Assembly: GCA_907164885.2 (NCBI GenBank)
Contig: OU015497.1
Span: forward strand, 66,553,577-66,617,576
DNA from: Dolomedes plantarius
Lineage: Eukaryota > Arthropoda > Arachnida > Araneae > Dolomedidae
Reading direction: 5' to 3'
Length of the DNA stretch: 64,000 nucleotides
A program made the position numbers and the translations under genes. Of this stretch, positions 11,143-22,742 are shown one piece after another (positions within the stretch are counted from its first letter, which is position 1; each line of letters begins with the position of its first letter). The notes under the pieces were generated by a model. That model had not been told where the DNA came from, did no database searches, and worked only from the letters and a program-made list of their open reading frames with translations.

Positions 11143-12990
11143 TGTTTTTGTAATAGTATATGTAAAAATTAACGAAATTCTATAACGTCTTTCTATTAGC
11201 AAATGTTAGAAATTTGGTGAAGCGCCAATCAGGTGATTTGGTATATATCCGTTTACAATAAAAGAATGATACCATCTGCAGGTGTTTTGTTTGTTAGCTA
11301 TGATTCATCCATACTTCGATGGTACTGATATTTGCAAAGCATATAGAGCAATTTAACAATACGCAAAGTGAATCAAATTGCTATTGGCGTCTGTAAGACT
11401 ACACGCGACAAGTTCAGGGCTAATTTGTAAGAGATCCTAAGTGATTTGTAATACCTTACAGGTATATGTATTGCGTATTCTTCATCCAGTTTCATAAAAT
11501 AGAAAAAAATATATTTCTTATGTGCACAATAAGGTAAATATTATTTTTACATAACATAGCTGTCAATGAAATGACAAAGTTGTAAATGGATTGCCTCACC
11601 AAACGATAGCAAAGATATTTCCGGCATTTTAAAATTAACGTTAACGTGGGAATATAATCAAACAACTTAACATATCGATTATTTAATTATTTTTGAGAAT
11701 GTTGGTCATTAAATGTTCATTAATCATGAGCGTTATCAAACCTTTCAAGTACGTAAAACACATATACGCTCGTTTTAGCAGAGTTTATAAATAAAAGAAA
11801 CTGTGCGTGTTTGTTATCTTAAAAATTACATTTTTACGTATCTGAGTGAACGAACTTTGATAAATAGTGCTATGGAATTTCACATTAGAGAAAATTAATG
11901 AAAATTTTCACATTTTATGAATTGTCTGTAAATTTATTAAAATTAGATAATTAGAGATTTAAAAAATAAAAGTATATATTTAGCTGCAAAAATCATTATT
12001 TTATATAAGAATTTCTTCTGAGATAATTTCTCCTTTAACGAAAGTCCCGGGGCATACATTTTTTTTGCAAAATATTTAAAATAGACTTCCAAGCATTACA
12101 ATTAACTCTGAAAAATTTTACGTATTCACCTTAGGCTCTGTAAATTACTGTTTGTGGAATTTAAGTTCATTTAGTAAATGAATACAAGCACGGGTTTCAC
12201 AACCAGATTAATTTTAAGACTCATTAATCTGGTCTCAATGGAATAGTGCCTCAAGAAGACCTGAGCATCAAAGGCCGAGTAAGTTGCATCTAATATATGA
12301 ATTCACATTTTTTAGCAGAAAGGAGATTCTTAAATCGAATTATTCACTTAGAGTTATTTCCTTTTCTTCAAGACCCTACTTAATTTTTATGTAGTCCTTA
12401 ATTAATCTTAATGCATGGCTGTTTTCTTAAAGTTACATGCGAGTATTACTAGCAACTCCTTTATAATTCAGTTACAACTTATAGCAAGGAATGTCTATGT
12501 ATTATGAATTTATTCAACTTGTTTTTTCATTTTTTCTAGCATAACACATGACTCAAGTAAAACCCCTTAAGATATATTTGAATCTTCCTCTATTTTGATT
12601 ATTTCAAAGATTTTTTCCATTTTAATATCATTATCGTTTACTAAATATAACTGCAGTTGACATGGTCTGTCATCTCTCGGATCGTTTCAGATATCTTACT
12701 TCCCTACCTCATATATTTGAAAATGAACTTGTCCGTTTTCGTTATATATTTTGTTTTAATAAAGGGTGTTGAATCTTTATTGCACAATTTCATGAATGAC
12801 GATGATTTGAAAAAACTGCACTAGTGGTAATTAATAAATGAATTCAAATGAGAACAAACCTTGAATCTCACATACATGAGCCCTGTTGAAATTAAACCCG
12901 TTTGAGATGTAAGGACCATTGGACAAGGAAGAAAGAAAATATGAAACACAAGCAAATAGAAAGATCAGTATTTAATTATTCTGCATACAA
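11143..12990. other. A+T-rich sequence without recognised genes
   Basis: Holds the second copy of the dispersed block shared with 9378 (here near 11712) and a small perfect hairpin at 12202-12233 (ACCAGATTAAT with a 10-nt loop). No coding or RNA-gene signal was recognised. Confidence 0.45.
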
Positions 12991-13039
12991 CGTTTCTCAT
13001 ACGAGGCTACCCATGATATTTAAGCAGGCATCCTAGGGT

Positions 13040-13325
13040 TTGGAAATGCGATGAATTCTGTCCGCTATGAAATATTTTCTTACTGATTCTACCAGCTATT
13101 AACTGTAGCCTGTACGTCATCGTAAGTGCTGAATCTTTGTCTCGTGAGGAATTTCTTTAACGATCCGAAAAGATGAAAGACACATAGTGACAAAACCTGA
13201 GCTATATGCAGAATGTAAAAGGACCCTTCCATTCCTTAGGGCTAGTGCACCACCAACAACCTTGGTGACATGCTGCTGCTCACTCTTGTAGAGAAATATG
13301 ACTCCTGGGGACAACATGCTGGAAG
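13040..13325 (-). pseudogene. Mariner transposase remnant
   Basis: On the minus strand, two stretches are recognisable in a shifted order of frames. LSPGVIFLYKSEQQHVTKVV aligns with the mariner region GVxLLHDNARPHVAxxV around the second catalytic aspartate. LCVFHLFGSLKKFLTRQRF then DDVQATVNSW aligns with the region after SPDLxPxDFHLFGxLKK. The second catalytic aspartate reads K or S and the third reads V (CVFHLFG rather than CDFHLFG), so both are lost, and a stop follows. No inverted ends were located, so this is a fragment of an old insertion. Confidence 0.7.
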
Positions 13326-13330
13326 GCTTG

Positions 13331-14820
13331 CTATTGATAGACTTTAGAGATCATAGAGTGTCTCGTTGGTACCGTTGGGCAATGATCGTGGGGATGAGGT
13401 CCTTAAACTTACCCTAAACAATTCTCCTATGAATCATATGTTAAAAACTGATAAGACTCAGCTGTTAAAATTGAACTGCCTCTCGCTGATCCTGCTTGGA
13501 CGAGTTTTGAACCATATCAACAAATTTCAACATAATGCACCTTTATAAATAAGGCCTTTGGAGAATTTGAGTATGATGCACCTGCAACATTCATAAACCT
13601 ACACTTTAGAATTTGCATTCCGCAACCCAAATGTCAACTCATCGTGTGTGGCGCGACTCGGAGAGTTTCATTTTTACACTCCTTATAAAAGCATTTAAAT
13701 GAACAGGTATTAAAACCTTAGCCATCCGTATTCGTCAGAAGGAATTTTACACACTTCTGTGTCCGTGCGTCAAATACACATGTTGATTCATATATGAACT
13801 CCTGCACACTAAAATCATTGATGTGGGTACTTTAGCAGGATTTCTACACTCTGGCGAATTTCTACAAGCTGCAAGCTCTTGTAACCCAAGCTCTTGCTCA
13901 ACACTTAACTGCTTCTTGTAAAATATAATTTTACGTTTCTTCAACTGCATGTTCAGTTTAATATTTGATAATGAAACCTGTTATCGTTGCTGAAAGTCGA
14001 AACATCACGGAATTATTGACTATTACATTGAAATAATGCAGAACTCGGTACAGAACATTACAGTTTCTGTATTTTTATTGCAATGTTTCCCACAGCACAT
14101 TAAATAATATTTTCCAACGCAGACAACTGTAACGTTGTTTTGCCAAATTTCTCATATAATAAAATATAACACAGACAAAAATCAAGAAATACATAGAATA
14201 AAGCAATTTTGTCCTTTCTTAATAATTATTTCACAGAAGAAGAAGAAATGCCCTGCAGTTAGAATACATTCAATTATATCTATAGTAATAAAATATCTTA
14301 TATATCCTACTGAGCACATAACTTTGGCATAAAGTATACACCTCTCAGTTCCCTACTAGATATTTTTATGATACATGGAATATTAGTGTTACGTAAAACA
14401 TGTAGTAGATAGCTAGATATGCAATTTATGTTAATATTATGCAGTAATTTAAGCAATTTACATTTTTAACTGAGTAATCCTAAAAAAATAATTATCATAA
14501 CCGATTGCAACATTTTTACCAGAATAATAATGTTTTCATTAGTACGTTTTACTAAACCGTTGTGGAAAATAAAATTTTCAGCCAACAAATAAATGTGCGT
14601 TTTTATATCGAAAAGAAATTTTAAGAGTATCCTTACGGAGTATAGAAGCTTCTGAGTTTCTATTTTATGAATTATTTATCACAAGTTTAACAAATTAACA
14701 AAATGTGTTTTTTTTCCAGAAATTTGTAATTTTATAGTTCCAAATTTTACTAACATTCGTAAATGTTTATTTTTTCTTTACTAATGTTAAATTTTCGAAA
14801 TTCTTATCAAAATTCCAAAA
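13331..14820. other. No recognised feature
   Basis: A short minus-strand frame at 13747-13950 has mixed composition but no motif I know. The rest is A+T-rich non-coding sequence. Confidence 0.45.
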
Positions 14821-14896
14821 GGGATATCTAACAAAGAGTGAATAAACAGGAAAACCAACGTAAATACAGCACAAATAGCAATAAGATGCAATTATT

Positions 14897-14945
14897 TTGC
14901 ACACGGCCGTTTCGAAGCTACAAAGGAGCTTCTTCATCAGTGCAA
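14897..14945 (-). ncRNA. Hammerhead-ribozyme-like motif, left arm
   Basis: Read on the minus strand: helix I strand TTGCA, core CTGATGA, helix II GAAGCT/AGCTTC with a 7-nt loop, core GAA, helix III from ACGGCCGT, one nucleotide, then TGCAA closing helix I. All core elements are in the canonical order for a type I hammerhead with a short helix III. The nucleotide at the cleavage position is G, where active hammerheads have A, C or U, so cleavage may be weak or lost. Confidence 0.55.
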
Positions 14946-15022
14946 CGAACTTAGTGGCAGCAGAAAAAGCCGAAGACTAAGCCCACTAAGTGCTGCGCAT
15001 TTTTGTACTGCCACTAAGTTCG

Positions 15023-15071
15023 TTGCACTGATGAAGAAGCTCCTGTGTAGCTTCGAAACGGCCGTGTGCAA
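15023..15071 (+). ncRNA. Hammerhead-ribozyme-like motif, right arm
   Basis: Same architecture on the plus strand: TTGCA (15023-15027), CTGATGA (15028-15034), helix II GAAGCT 15036-15041 with AGCTTC 15049-15054, GAA (15055-15057), ACGGCCGT (15058-15065), G at 15066, TGCAA (15067-15071). Helix I pairs 5 of 5 and helix II 6 of 6. The G at the cleavage position is shared with the other arm, so it predates the duplication or the two arms come from one parent. Confidence 0.58.
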
Positions 15072-15346
15072 AATAATTGCATGATATTGCTATTTGTGCT
15101 GTATTTACGTTGGTTTTCCTGTTTATTCCTCGAGCACAAAGGTGGTATCTTTTCTGTTCAAAAGAGTGAATATTTTGCATGATTAGTCAAAATAGTAGTA
15201 AAGGGATGAATATCACTAACAGTCGGAGAAAAAGGGAAATACGAAAAGAAATATGCAGTTCTAGAATAATTTATTGAGTTTACTATTAAAGATGAAATCC
15301 AAAACAAGAGAAGTTACACAGCAATGTTGTCTGCAGACAATAGTAT

Positions 15347-16616
15347 GTAGTTATAGCATTTATTATTAACCTGAAATATTTTAGCCCGTATTCTCTTATA
15401 TCAAGTTAGAAGTCAAATGGGAATCCCTTTTTTACTTAATTTGATGCGTGATTTATGAGAATACATATGCAATTAAGAATGTTTAATTCTTCAAAATAAA
15501 GTTAAAGTACTTTCATTATCCTTCTAATATTTCCTTCATTAATATGATCCTGTATAAGCAGTGTAAGTGCGCATAAGTGCTGTATTCTAAAATATTTGCC
15601 TTTAATGTAAAAATAAATATTCATGAAAAAAAAAACTTTTATTAAAGTAAAAACATTTTATCCTGTAGTTTGGAATATAGTTATAGCATTTATTATTAAC
15701 CTGAAATATTTTAGCAGGTATTCTCTCATATCAAGTTACAAGTCAAATGGGAATCCCTTTTTTACTAATTTTTAGTGTTTGAATTATGAGAATACATATG
15801 CACATATGATTGTTTAATTCTTCAAAATAAAGTGAAGTACTTTCATTATTCTTCCAATATTTCTTTAATTAGTAAGATCCTGTACAAACAGTGTAAGTGC
15901 TACATTCTGAAATATTTGCATTCAATATAAAAATAAATATTCATGAAAATATACTTTTATTAAAATAAATCATTTAATCCTGAAGTTTGGAATGTAGTTA
16001 TAGCATTTATTATTTACCTGAAATATTTTAGTACGTATTGTCTCATATTAAGTTACAAGTTAAATGGGAATCCCTTTTTATTAAATTTTAGTGTTCGATT
16101 TATGAGAATACATATGCAGTTATGAGTGTTTAATTCTTCAAAATAAAGTGAAGTACTTTCCTTATTCTTCCAATATTTCCTTAATTAGTAAGATCCTGTA
16201 CAAACAGTAAAAAAAATATTCATAAAAATATACTTTTATAAAATAAAAATATGTTATCCTGTAATTTAGAATGCCTGTATCCTGCATTTTGGATGGTAGT
16301 TATAACATTTATTATTAACCTGAAATATTTTAGCACGTATTCTCTCATATCAAGTTACAAGTCAAAAGGGAATCCTTTTTTTATTAATTTTTAGTGTTTA
16401 ATTTATGAGATTACATTTGCAGTTATGAGTGTTTAAATTTTCGAAATAAAGTGAAGAACTTTCATTATCCTTCCAATATTTATAAATTAGTAAGATCCTG
16501 TATAAACAGTATAAGTGCTACTTTCTGAAATATTTGCATTTAATATAAAAGTAAATATTCTTGATAAAAAAAACTTTTATAAAATAAAATCATTTTATCC
16601 TGTAGTTTGGAATGCA
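15347..16616 (+). repeat. Tandem array C, four units of about 302-330 bp
   Basis: The phrase GTAGTTATAGCATTTATTAT opens units at 15347, 15677, 15994 and 16296. Each is followed in order by CCTGAAATATTTTAGC, TCAAGTTACAAGTCAAATGG, GAGAATACATATGCA, TAATTCTTCAAAATAAAG and AGTAAGATCCTGTA. Copies are well conserved with small indels; the third has lost part of the AAATATTTGCATT block. No reading frame persists across units. Confidence 0.9.
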
Positions 16617-16619
16617 TCA

Positions 16620-17600
16620 AACGTTTTTCTAGGTTTTCAATCTTTTTTCTTCATCCATATTTTGAAAGTAATACTTCATTTATAAGCAGAAACTTTCAGC
16701 GTGTTCCATTTTATTAAACTCCACCTGGGAACTTATTCAGAGTCTTATAAAAATATTTTTCTTCCATTTTTCAACTTTGTGTGTGAATTTATTTCCACCC
16801 ATTTCCGTTCTTTATACTTTCTTCTCCAAATACCTTTTATATTAGACTCACAGGTAAAAAAAATAATTTGAAGAGCAAAGATGAGGAGATAGGAAAAAGA
16901 ACTAATTCACTCTGATCCTCACACTTATTGAGCAAAATTTTAACACTTTTTAGTGTACTTCCTTTCATATTGAAGATCAACAATTACGTCTCTTATTTGA
17001 AATGTAGGCAGGAAGGAATCTTTTTACAAACCGTATAAAAATCCCAATTAGCATGATTGGAAGTATTTAAAATAAAACGAAAAAAATACGATGGTTCCTT
17101 TTAAAATTTAATATATATTTAAAATATATGAGGAGAAAAGTTTATAGGTTTCTCTCAACACATTGAAATATATATAAATTAAACCTGTGGACTTTTTTTA
17201 TTACTTAAGCAAAATTAGAATGTCAAATCTCAAATGAGAATAACTATTTTTCCATTTTTTCATCCTAAGATTAGTGTGTCTTTCTTACAGATTCAAAGTT
17301 ACTTAAATCGCTTTTTTAAGCTTTACATCGAAAGATTTATAATGTCAGCGTGTATTATTAATCCCTGCCTAGAGAATAAATATTTGTTTCTTTGAATTCT
17401 AGATATGTCACTAAGTAACGCCAGTTAATCTCGTAATTCAAAAAATATTCGAGTTATTCGGTATTCAAAAAACATGACATACATGTGAGAGTAATTCCAA
17501 TAGACATGTTTTCAGCTCATGTGATGTGTTGAGATGCAAATTTACCTAAACAGAATAGGTTATGTATAAGATAAATATATGCATTCCGACTAGATAGTGG
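16620..17600. other. No recognised feature
   Basis: A+T-rich non-coding sequence following tandem array C. Nothing specific was recognised. Confidence 0.5.
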
Positions 17601-17603
17601 AAA

Positions 17604-17639
17604 TCTTAAAAGAAGAAAAGGCTCTTTCTTCTTTTAAGA
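17604..17639. repeat. Perfect 15-bp hairpin with 6-nt loop
   Basis: TCTTAAAAGAAGAAA and its exact reverse complement flank AGGCTC. It immediately precedes a SINE copy. Function unknown. Confidence 0.85.
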
Positions 17640-17885
17640 CATTACTAGATTATCACGCTAGGCTTCAGACGGAGGTTAGTCAGTTAGATTCCCCAAGAGC
17701 GCATTTTATATATTCACGACAAGGTCAGATATCGGCATGTTAAATCCGCCGCAATGAAAATTCTTCCATGAGGTCAACGAGAGGGGGAAAGTACGATCCC
17801 TACAAATTTCGCCTCCGGAGTCACTAGGTCAAAATTATGCTGGTACCAAAGTTCACCTATACGGTGCAATCATTGTAAGCAATCA
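17640..17885 (+). mobile_element. tRNA-derived SINE copy, diverged
   Basis: The 3' body contains AGTCACTAGGTCAAAATTAT and TTCACCTATACGGTGC, which also occur in the SINE copies at 21390-21735 and, in part, 40080-40290. The tRNA-like head is badly eroded here. Reading direction is plus. Confidence 0.6.
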
Positions 17886-18700
17886 ACATCTCTACCGAAT
17901 GCTTCTTCTCGGGCGAATGTAGAAAGACAATGTGTCTATGCAGCGTGGTTGAATAAAAAAAAATAATAGAATGAATGACAAAATAATATTTAATTCTAAC
18001 TTGAAAATCTTCAATAGCGAATAGGAAATTTCATTACTTGATAGCTATTTCTCTGCAGTTTTTAAAATTTTCGAATTCTCAAAAGATATAACGATTCACA
18101 TGCTATACACATTGATCATTATTATGTATGTTATATACATATTGATAGAGATGATTAATAAGTCTGAGACATGCTTAAAAATGCTTTATGAGTTATCGAT
18201 TAAAATTTTGTTAATGTTTCAGGTCATTCCAGATGAACAGAATTTTGAACGTTGGTAAAAAATAAAAAAATTACCAGGAAACGTATTAATCCATAAACAT
18301 AAATCAGACACATTAAACATTCAAAACAGACACATTTAATCATTTTAAGATTTATAGTAATTAATTATCATACATTTATAACATGTATATAAAATATAAA
18401 GGGAAAGCTAATTTAAATTAATGCGACTTTTTAATTTATAGCTTTTTAAATATAGTTAAAATAATCATATTCAAAAGCAAATTGTGTGTTATAGATGAAA
18501 CATTTTACTGTTTTCTGTCTAATCCCAGATGATTTCCATTGAAATCGTTGCTCACTTTTCTTCCTTATGAAAGAAAACAATAAAGTAATATTTTATAAAA
18601 GTTAGCTTTAATATTGACTTACTTTAACATAAGTAAAACAGTTTTCGCATCTGTGTTAAACAGCAATAAAATTATATGATTTGGCACGTGGGAAATTTAT
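17886..18700. other. No recognised feature
   Basis: A+T-rich non-coding sequence between a SINE and a microsatellite. Confidence 0.5.
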
Positions 18701-18702
18701 TC

Positions 18703-18703
<1 letters not shown>

Positions 18704-18762
<59 letters not shown>
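18704..18762. repeat. (TA)n microsatellite
   Basis: About 29 uninterrupted TA units. Confidence 0.95.
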
Positions 18763-18764
<2 letters not shown>

Positions 18765-19740
18765 TGTGGGAATTTTACGAGAATAAGTGAATGCGTATGC
18801 GTATTATTATTACTAATGGTTAAAAATCAAGTAATTTCTAGAGTATATGACAAAAGGTTATATGAAATTTCTTAAAACTGTTGCATTAACTATACAAATT
18901 TCCTAAAGATTATTATCGAAAAAAGAGAAGCATTTTTACATTTTCGTCTTTACATTTACGTCTAAATTTATTCCACATTAAATGATCCCATATTGTAGAA
19001 AATTAACGACATACTATTCACTTAATTATATACTATTATTTTACATACATTTCCTAATTTTTTGTCCAATATATTATTCCATTTGATTATAAGTAACCAT
19101 CTAGATTTTCTTTTTATATTCCTATCTAGATAGTTTTCCAGGCATAATTTATTCAAATTATAATTCTAAGATAAAGCACACACCACAGTAAGTTTTTAAT
19201 GCGCGCATCTCAAGATTTTAACGAATACGTATTGTAGCTGAGTCTCTAGCGGGGCATATTTCTTTCCAATCTGAAATACTAAGCATGCGATTAAAGTATT
19301 TTATTTATATACCGAGTCAATTAAAGAAGAATGAAAAACTCTAAGTTTTTGTTCCCTTGTGTCCATTAAGAACATTTAATGCGCTTTACACAAGCAAAAC
19401 TGACATAAAAATTTGCTCTTGAAGAAGTTAAGTGGTCTTCAGTTTTATTTATTCAAATTTAAATATTTTAAGTGTCATATAAACTAGGTCTGCTGGCTTT
19501 TTAAGTTCTCCTGTACGTATTTACATTTACGTTTTTCATTTCTCTCAAAGAATCACTTCCTACGGAACAAATTTTGTCATTTTACTGTTTGGTCTTTTTC
19601 TTTTTTCTGTCAAATTGGAATACAGAAACACTTGTAGATTTCGGTGTATAATATTTTTTTAATCCAATGCTTAGGCACTTGTCATTAGACATTTACATTT
19701 TTGTTATACAATGCTATTTTACTGGCTTTTAGGTTAAAAA
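18763..19740. other. No recognised feature
   Basis: A+T-rich non-coding sequence. Nothing specific was recognised. Confidence 0.5.
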
Positions 19741-19744
19741 AACG

Positions 19745-19916
19745 GGAAAAATATACACCTTGCAAACAGTTTAGATTGCTGCCCCTGGAAGGGATAAGTG
19801 AGCCAGCATTGTTCCTTACCAGGGGGACGAAGCGTAAACAACCAAACCTTATTCGGGATTTGAAACCAAAGCTACTGCGTGGCAGCTCAGACCACTAACC
19901 ACTACACCACGTGGGT
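19745..19916 (-). mobile_element. tRNA-derived SINE, minus strand
   Basis: Read on the minus strand, ACCCACGTGGTGTAGTGGTT is tRNA-like with an A-box (TGGTGTAGTGG). The B-box-like GGTTTCAAATCC (complement of 19856-19867) follows at tRNA-like spacing. No acceptor stem pairs, so it is a SINE head or tRNA pseudogene and not a functional tRNA. The tail runs toward lower coordinates. Confidence 0.65.
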
Positions 19917-20275
19917 GACGGTGTATAGTAATATGATCAAGAAAGTATTGGGTTATTAAAAAGGTTTCTTGGTTGTGAAGATAAGAAAAAAAAAAGGGAA
20001 ATCATTAAAGTGCTGAAATTTTTTTTATGATTTTAATGGTGAAATATTTTCATTTCATATCGGATTATTTGAAATTAGCTTTAAATCTACTGCAGATAAA
20101 TTGCTTCAACTTACAGTGTTAAATAGTTATCTTATTTTTTATAACTTGTCTAATGTATAAAGGGTCTTTTAAGGCTGGTATTTCTCTTTTTTTTTTTGCC
20201 AGTGAGATATATTAATCTTAGCTAAAACTATAACTAATTACATTGTAAATACTTCACCAGAAAATAAGAAAGTAA

Positions 20276-20392
20276 GATACCTGAAGAAGGCACAGACAGC
20301 CGAACGAAATTACCAGAAAACTACACCAGCGTTGAATTAATTTACAACTTTTCAATAAAAGATTGCGCAGTTGCAACAAACCCTCATATTGG
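20276..20392 (+). mobile_element. Retroelement tail, Penelope-like, copy 1
   Basis: Begins ACCTGAAGAAGGCACAGACA and continues to TTTTCAATAAAAGATTGC and CCTCATATTG. The same series of phrases occurs at 54495-54596. The CTGAAGA...GCCGAA phrase resembles a hallmark segment of Penelope-like element termini, and the AATAAA is a likely polyadenylation signal. A G10 run follows. Element class is inferred; that this is a repeated tail is seen directly. Confidence 0.55.
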
Positions 20393-20399
20393 GGGGGGG

Positions 20400-21030
20400 G
20401 AGAGATAACTATAACGAGTCAAATGTGTTTAGCTCTAAGTGCAGGAGATTTGTTTACCAAGTAAATTCAGCATTCATGATCGCCATGGTGTTGCTGATAA
20501 AAATCTAGAAACCTAATACATGCCTAATACAAAGTTACTATCACTTACCTATGCTTATAGAACTGTGTACAGTCTGCGATTGCTGTGATTAGACATGAAA
20601 GGCATGGAGACATATTCCCTTTTCACACACATTCCACCTAAAGAGTCAACAGTGGTTCAGGAAGTTTTTTAAAAGAATTTTTTTACTGGTACGAAGTGCT
20701 AGGAACGCCCTCTTGCGGTCTATTCGATGTATTGCTTGTTTATTTATTGTTGGTTCCGTTACAGTCTATTTCGTTTGAGTGTCATTACACTATTCCTTTT
20801 ATATAATATATTTTTCTGTTGAATTATATACATTTTACTAGTTATAGTTACCGTAGCCAAAACATCATTGTGTAAAATTTGTCTTTTCTCTGCCATCGTC
20901 AAACCCGTACACATATATATGTGTATGTGTGTGTGAAAATAATAATGAAAAAATAAGGATTTTTTAACAGAATTCTAAGGTGCAAATCATTATTTATCAA
21001 AGCATATATTTCATAATATTCATAAAAACA
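20400..21030. other. No recognised feature
   Basis: Non-coding sequence between two retroelement pieces. Nothing specific was recognised. Confidence 0.45.
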
Positions 21031-21039
21031 ATATTTTTT

Positions 21040-21290
21040 TCATTGGGCCCGAGATAGGCGCTCGGTGACGCGTCGGCTTTCGGTACTGAGGGTACTGGTA
21101 TCGAACCCCGACAAGCCCTGTTAAATGCCATTTGTGTCTAAGCCGGATATAGGCACGTAAAACGGAAAGTCCTTCTATGAGGTCCGTGGAAGTGGAAGTT
21201 TCGATCCCCCAGATGTCCACCTCTGGAGATTCACTGTCAAAATTGTGGTAACACCTAGCCAAGTCGGACTCGGCCGTTTTGATGTTTTTG
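21040..21290 (+). mobile_element. tRNA-derived SINE
   Basis: The head GATAGGCGCTCGGTGACGCG followed by GGTATCGAACCCC (21097-21109) gives A-box- and B-box-like promoter elements for RNA polymerase III. The body includes AGGCACGTAAAACGGAAAGT and CCACCTCTGGAGATTCACTG, shared in diverged form with the copy that follows at 21390. Confidence 0.72.
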
Positions 21291-21389
21291 AGATAGCCGT
21301 ATTCTTTGTAGATAGGTTCCAGTGCACGTTTTTAAGAACCTATTAATTACTTCATATGGACTTCATATTTACTTCATAATTATTTCATA

Positions 21390-21735
21390 TGGGCACGGTT
21401 GGCACAGGTGTCGAGCCAGTGATCTGAGGGTCGCGGGTTCGAGGTCGGTCGCTGACAAAATGCATCACCGTGTTCACTAATGGTGGCCGGGGCACGTAAA
21501 ATAGTTCGTGGCTACAATGTCCTCCAAGTTCTCAAATTTACCTCTGGAGGTGCGGGGTCAAGTGTTCCGGTCTCGTCACTTGACTAGGTTCAAAATTACG
21601 GGACCAGCCCATAGGGAGGTAATGATGGTCCACCTATACGGTTCTCTTAGAAAAGTGGCCAGAGATTCCGCGGTGTCATTTGACTGTAAGGATGATGTCC
21701 AAGTATCTATGTTCCGCAATGGAGAAGAATATTAA
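21390..21735 (+). mobile_element. tRNA-derived SINE, longest copy
   Basis: GGGCACGGTTGGCACAGGTG is followed by the B-box-like GCGGGTTCGAGGTC (21433-21446). The body carries GGCACGTAAAATAGTTCGTG, CCTCTGGAGGTGCGGGGTCA, GACTAGGTTCAAAATTACGG and GTCCACCTATACGGTTCTC. It is the fullest example in the window and anchors the family. An open frame of 75 codons across it is incidental. Confidence 0.75.
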
Positions 21736-22684
21736 TGACTCCAACAGTTCATAATGCCATATTACATTTTAAACATAGTATTAAACATCTAATTGTAAGA
21801 AATGCAGTATGAGTTGACAGTGGGATGAATGAGGACTGAGTCCATCTAATTTAAACAATTTTAATTTCCATTTCTTATAACAAAATTTCAAAGCCTTTCG
21901 TTTCAGATTAAATTAACTAAGCATTTACTGAATTTTATTATATTAAATAATTAGCAAAATATACGTGTAGTAAAACAAGCTTACTCAAGACTGACAATTC
22001 CTTACTAGTATTTTAGAAGATGAAAAGAAGGAATCAAACTGAAAGATTTTTGATAAAAAAAGATAACCTCCTGAAAATTGCCATCCACCAGTAAAAATTA
22101 GATTATTTCCACCGTCCAACTTACTGTTAAATGCATTCCCGTATAGATATAGCAAAGGCAATGTTCAAATTTGTGGTTGTTTTATGCTCTACAAATAATT
22201 GCAAAAAACTAATCACATCACTTTTTAAGGTTTCAGCCATAGTTGTTTATCTTAATTGGGTAAAAAAATAAACATACGCCTCATCTCAATGGAAAATTTA
22301 CGGTTCATTTAACTGACGCATCATACAGTAATTTTGAACATTTGCCGTATGTACATAATACAATATTGTTGATTTTCTCGTTCGTCGACATTTGGGATTG
22401 ACGACACAAAATGAAAGCGACACAAGTTTACTTGCTTATGGTTGAAACGTTTTTTTACTAAAACCGTTCATGAAGATAACTCAAACTGAAAAATGAAGGA
22501 ATTACCTCAACCAAAAAAAAATGGAGATCTGGAACTCGCCGTAATTATAAACTGTTGCAGACAATCTCGAAATATATAAGAATATATAGAAATGAAAACA
22601 CACGAAAACAAGATGAAATCTGTTTGATAAACCATACTGGACTAGTCACCATGCTAAACAATATTATCGAAAATATTGCCTAAC

Positions 22685-22687
<3 letters not shown>
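21736..22687. other. No recognised feature
   Basis: A+T-rich non-coding sequence following the SINE. Nothing specific was recognised. Confidence 0.5.

Positions 22688-22738
<51 letters not shown>
22688..22738. repeat. (TA)n microsatellite
   Basis: About 25 uninterrupted TA units. Confidence 0.95.

Positions 22739-22742
<4 letters not shown>

Larger units (their letters stand above)
14836..15140. mobile_element. Large inverted repeat made of two head-to-head retroelement-tail copies (Penelope-like)
   Basis: The left arm (about 14840-14966) and right arm (about 15008-15137) are reverse complements at roughly 95% by eye, separated by about 40 bp. Each arm runs from a block ending AACAGGAAAACCAACGTAAA through GCACACGGCCGTTTCGAAGC to TTAGTGGCAG. 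The strand carrying CTGATGA...GAAAC has the layout of hammerhead-like motifs reported in Penelope-like retroelement terminal repeats. No reverse transcriptase is present here. Assignment to Penelope-like elements is inferred from that motif only. Confidence 0.6.

Noticed and set aside
15347..16616. CRISPR-like array
   Set aside because: Units are about 315 bp with no short repeat/unique spacer pattern, and the genome is eukaryotic.
19850..19916. Possible functional tRNA on the minus strand
   Set aside because: A- and B-box-like sequences are present, but no acceptor or anticodon stem pairs properly.
20276..20325. Second hammerhead motif in the CTGAAGA...GCCGAA phrase
   Set aside because: Helix II has only three pairs, the GAAA core is altered and no helix I partner was found.
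21508..21735. 75-codon frame
   Set aside because: Lies wholly within a tRNA-derived SINE body.
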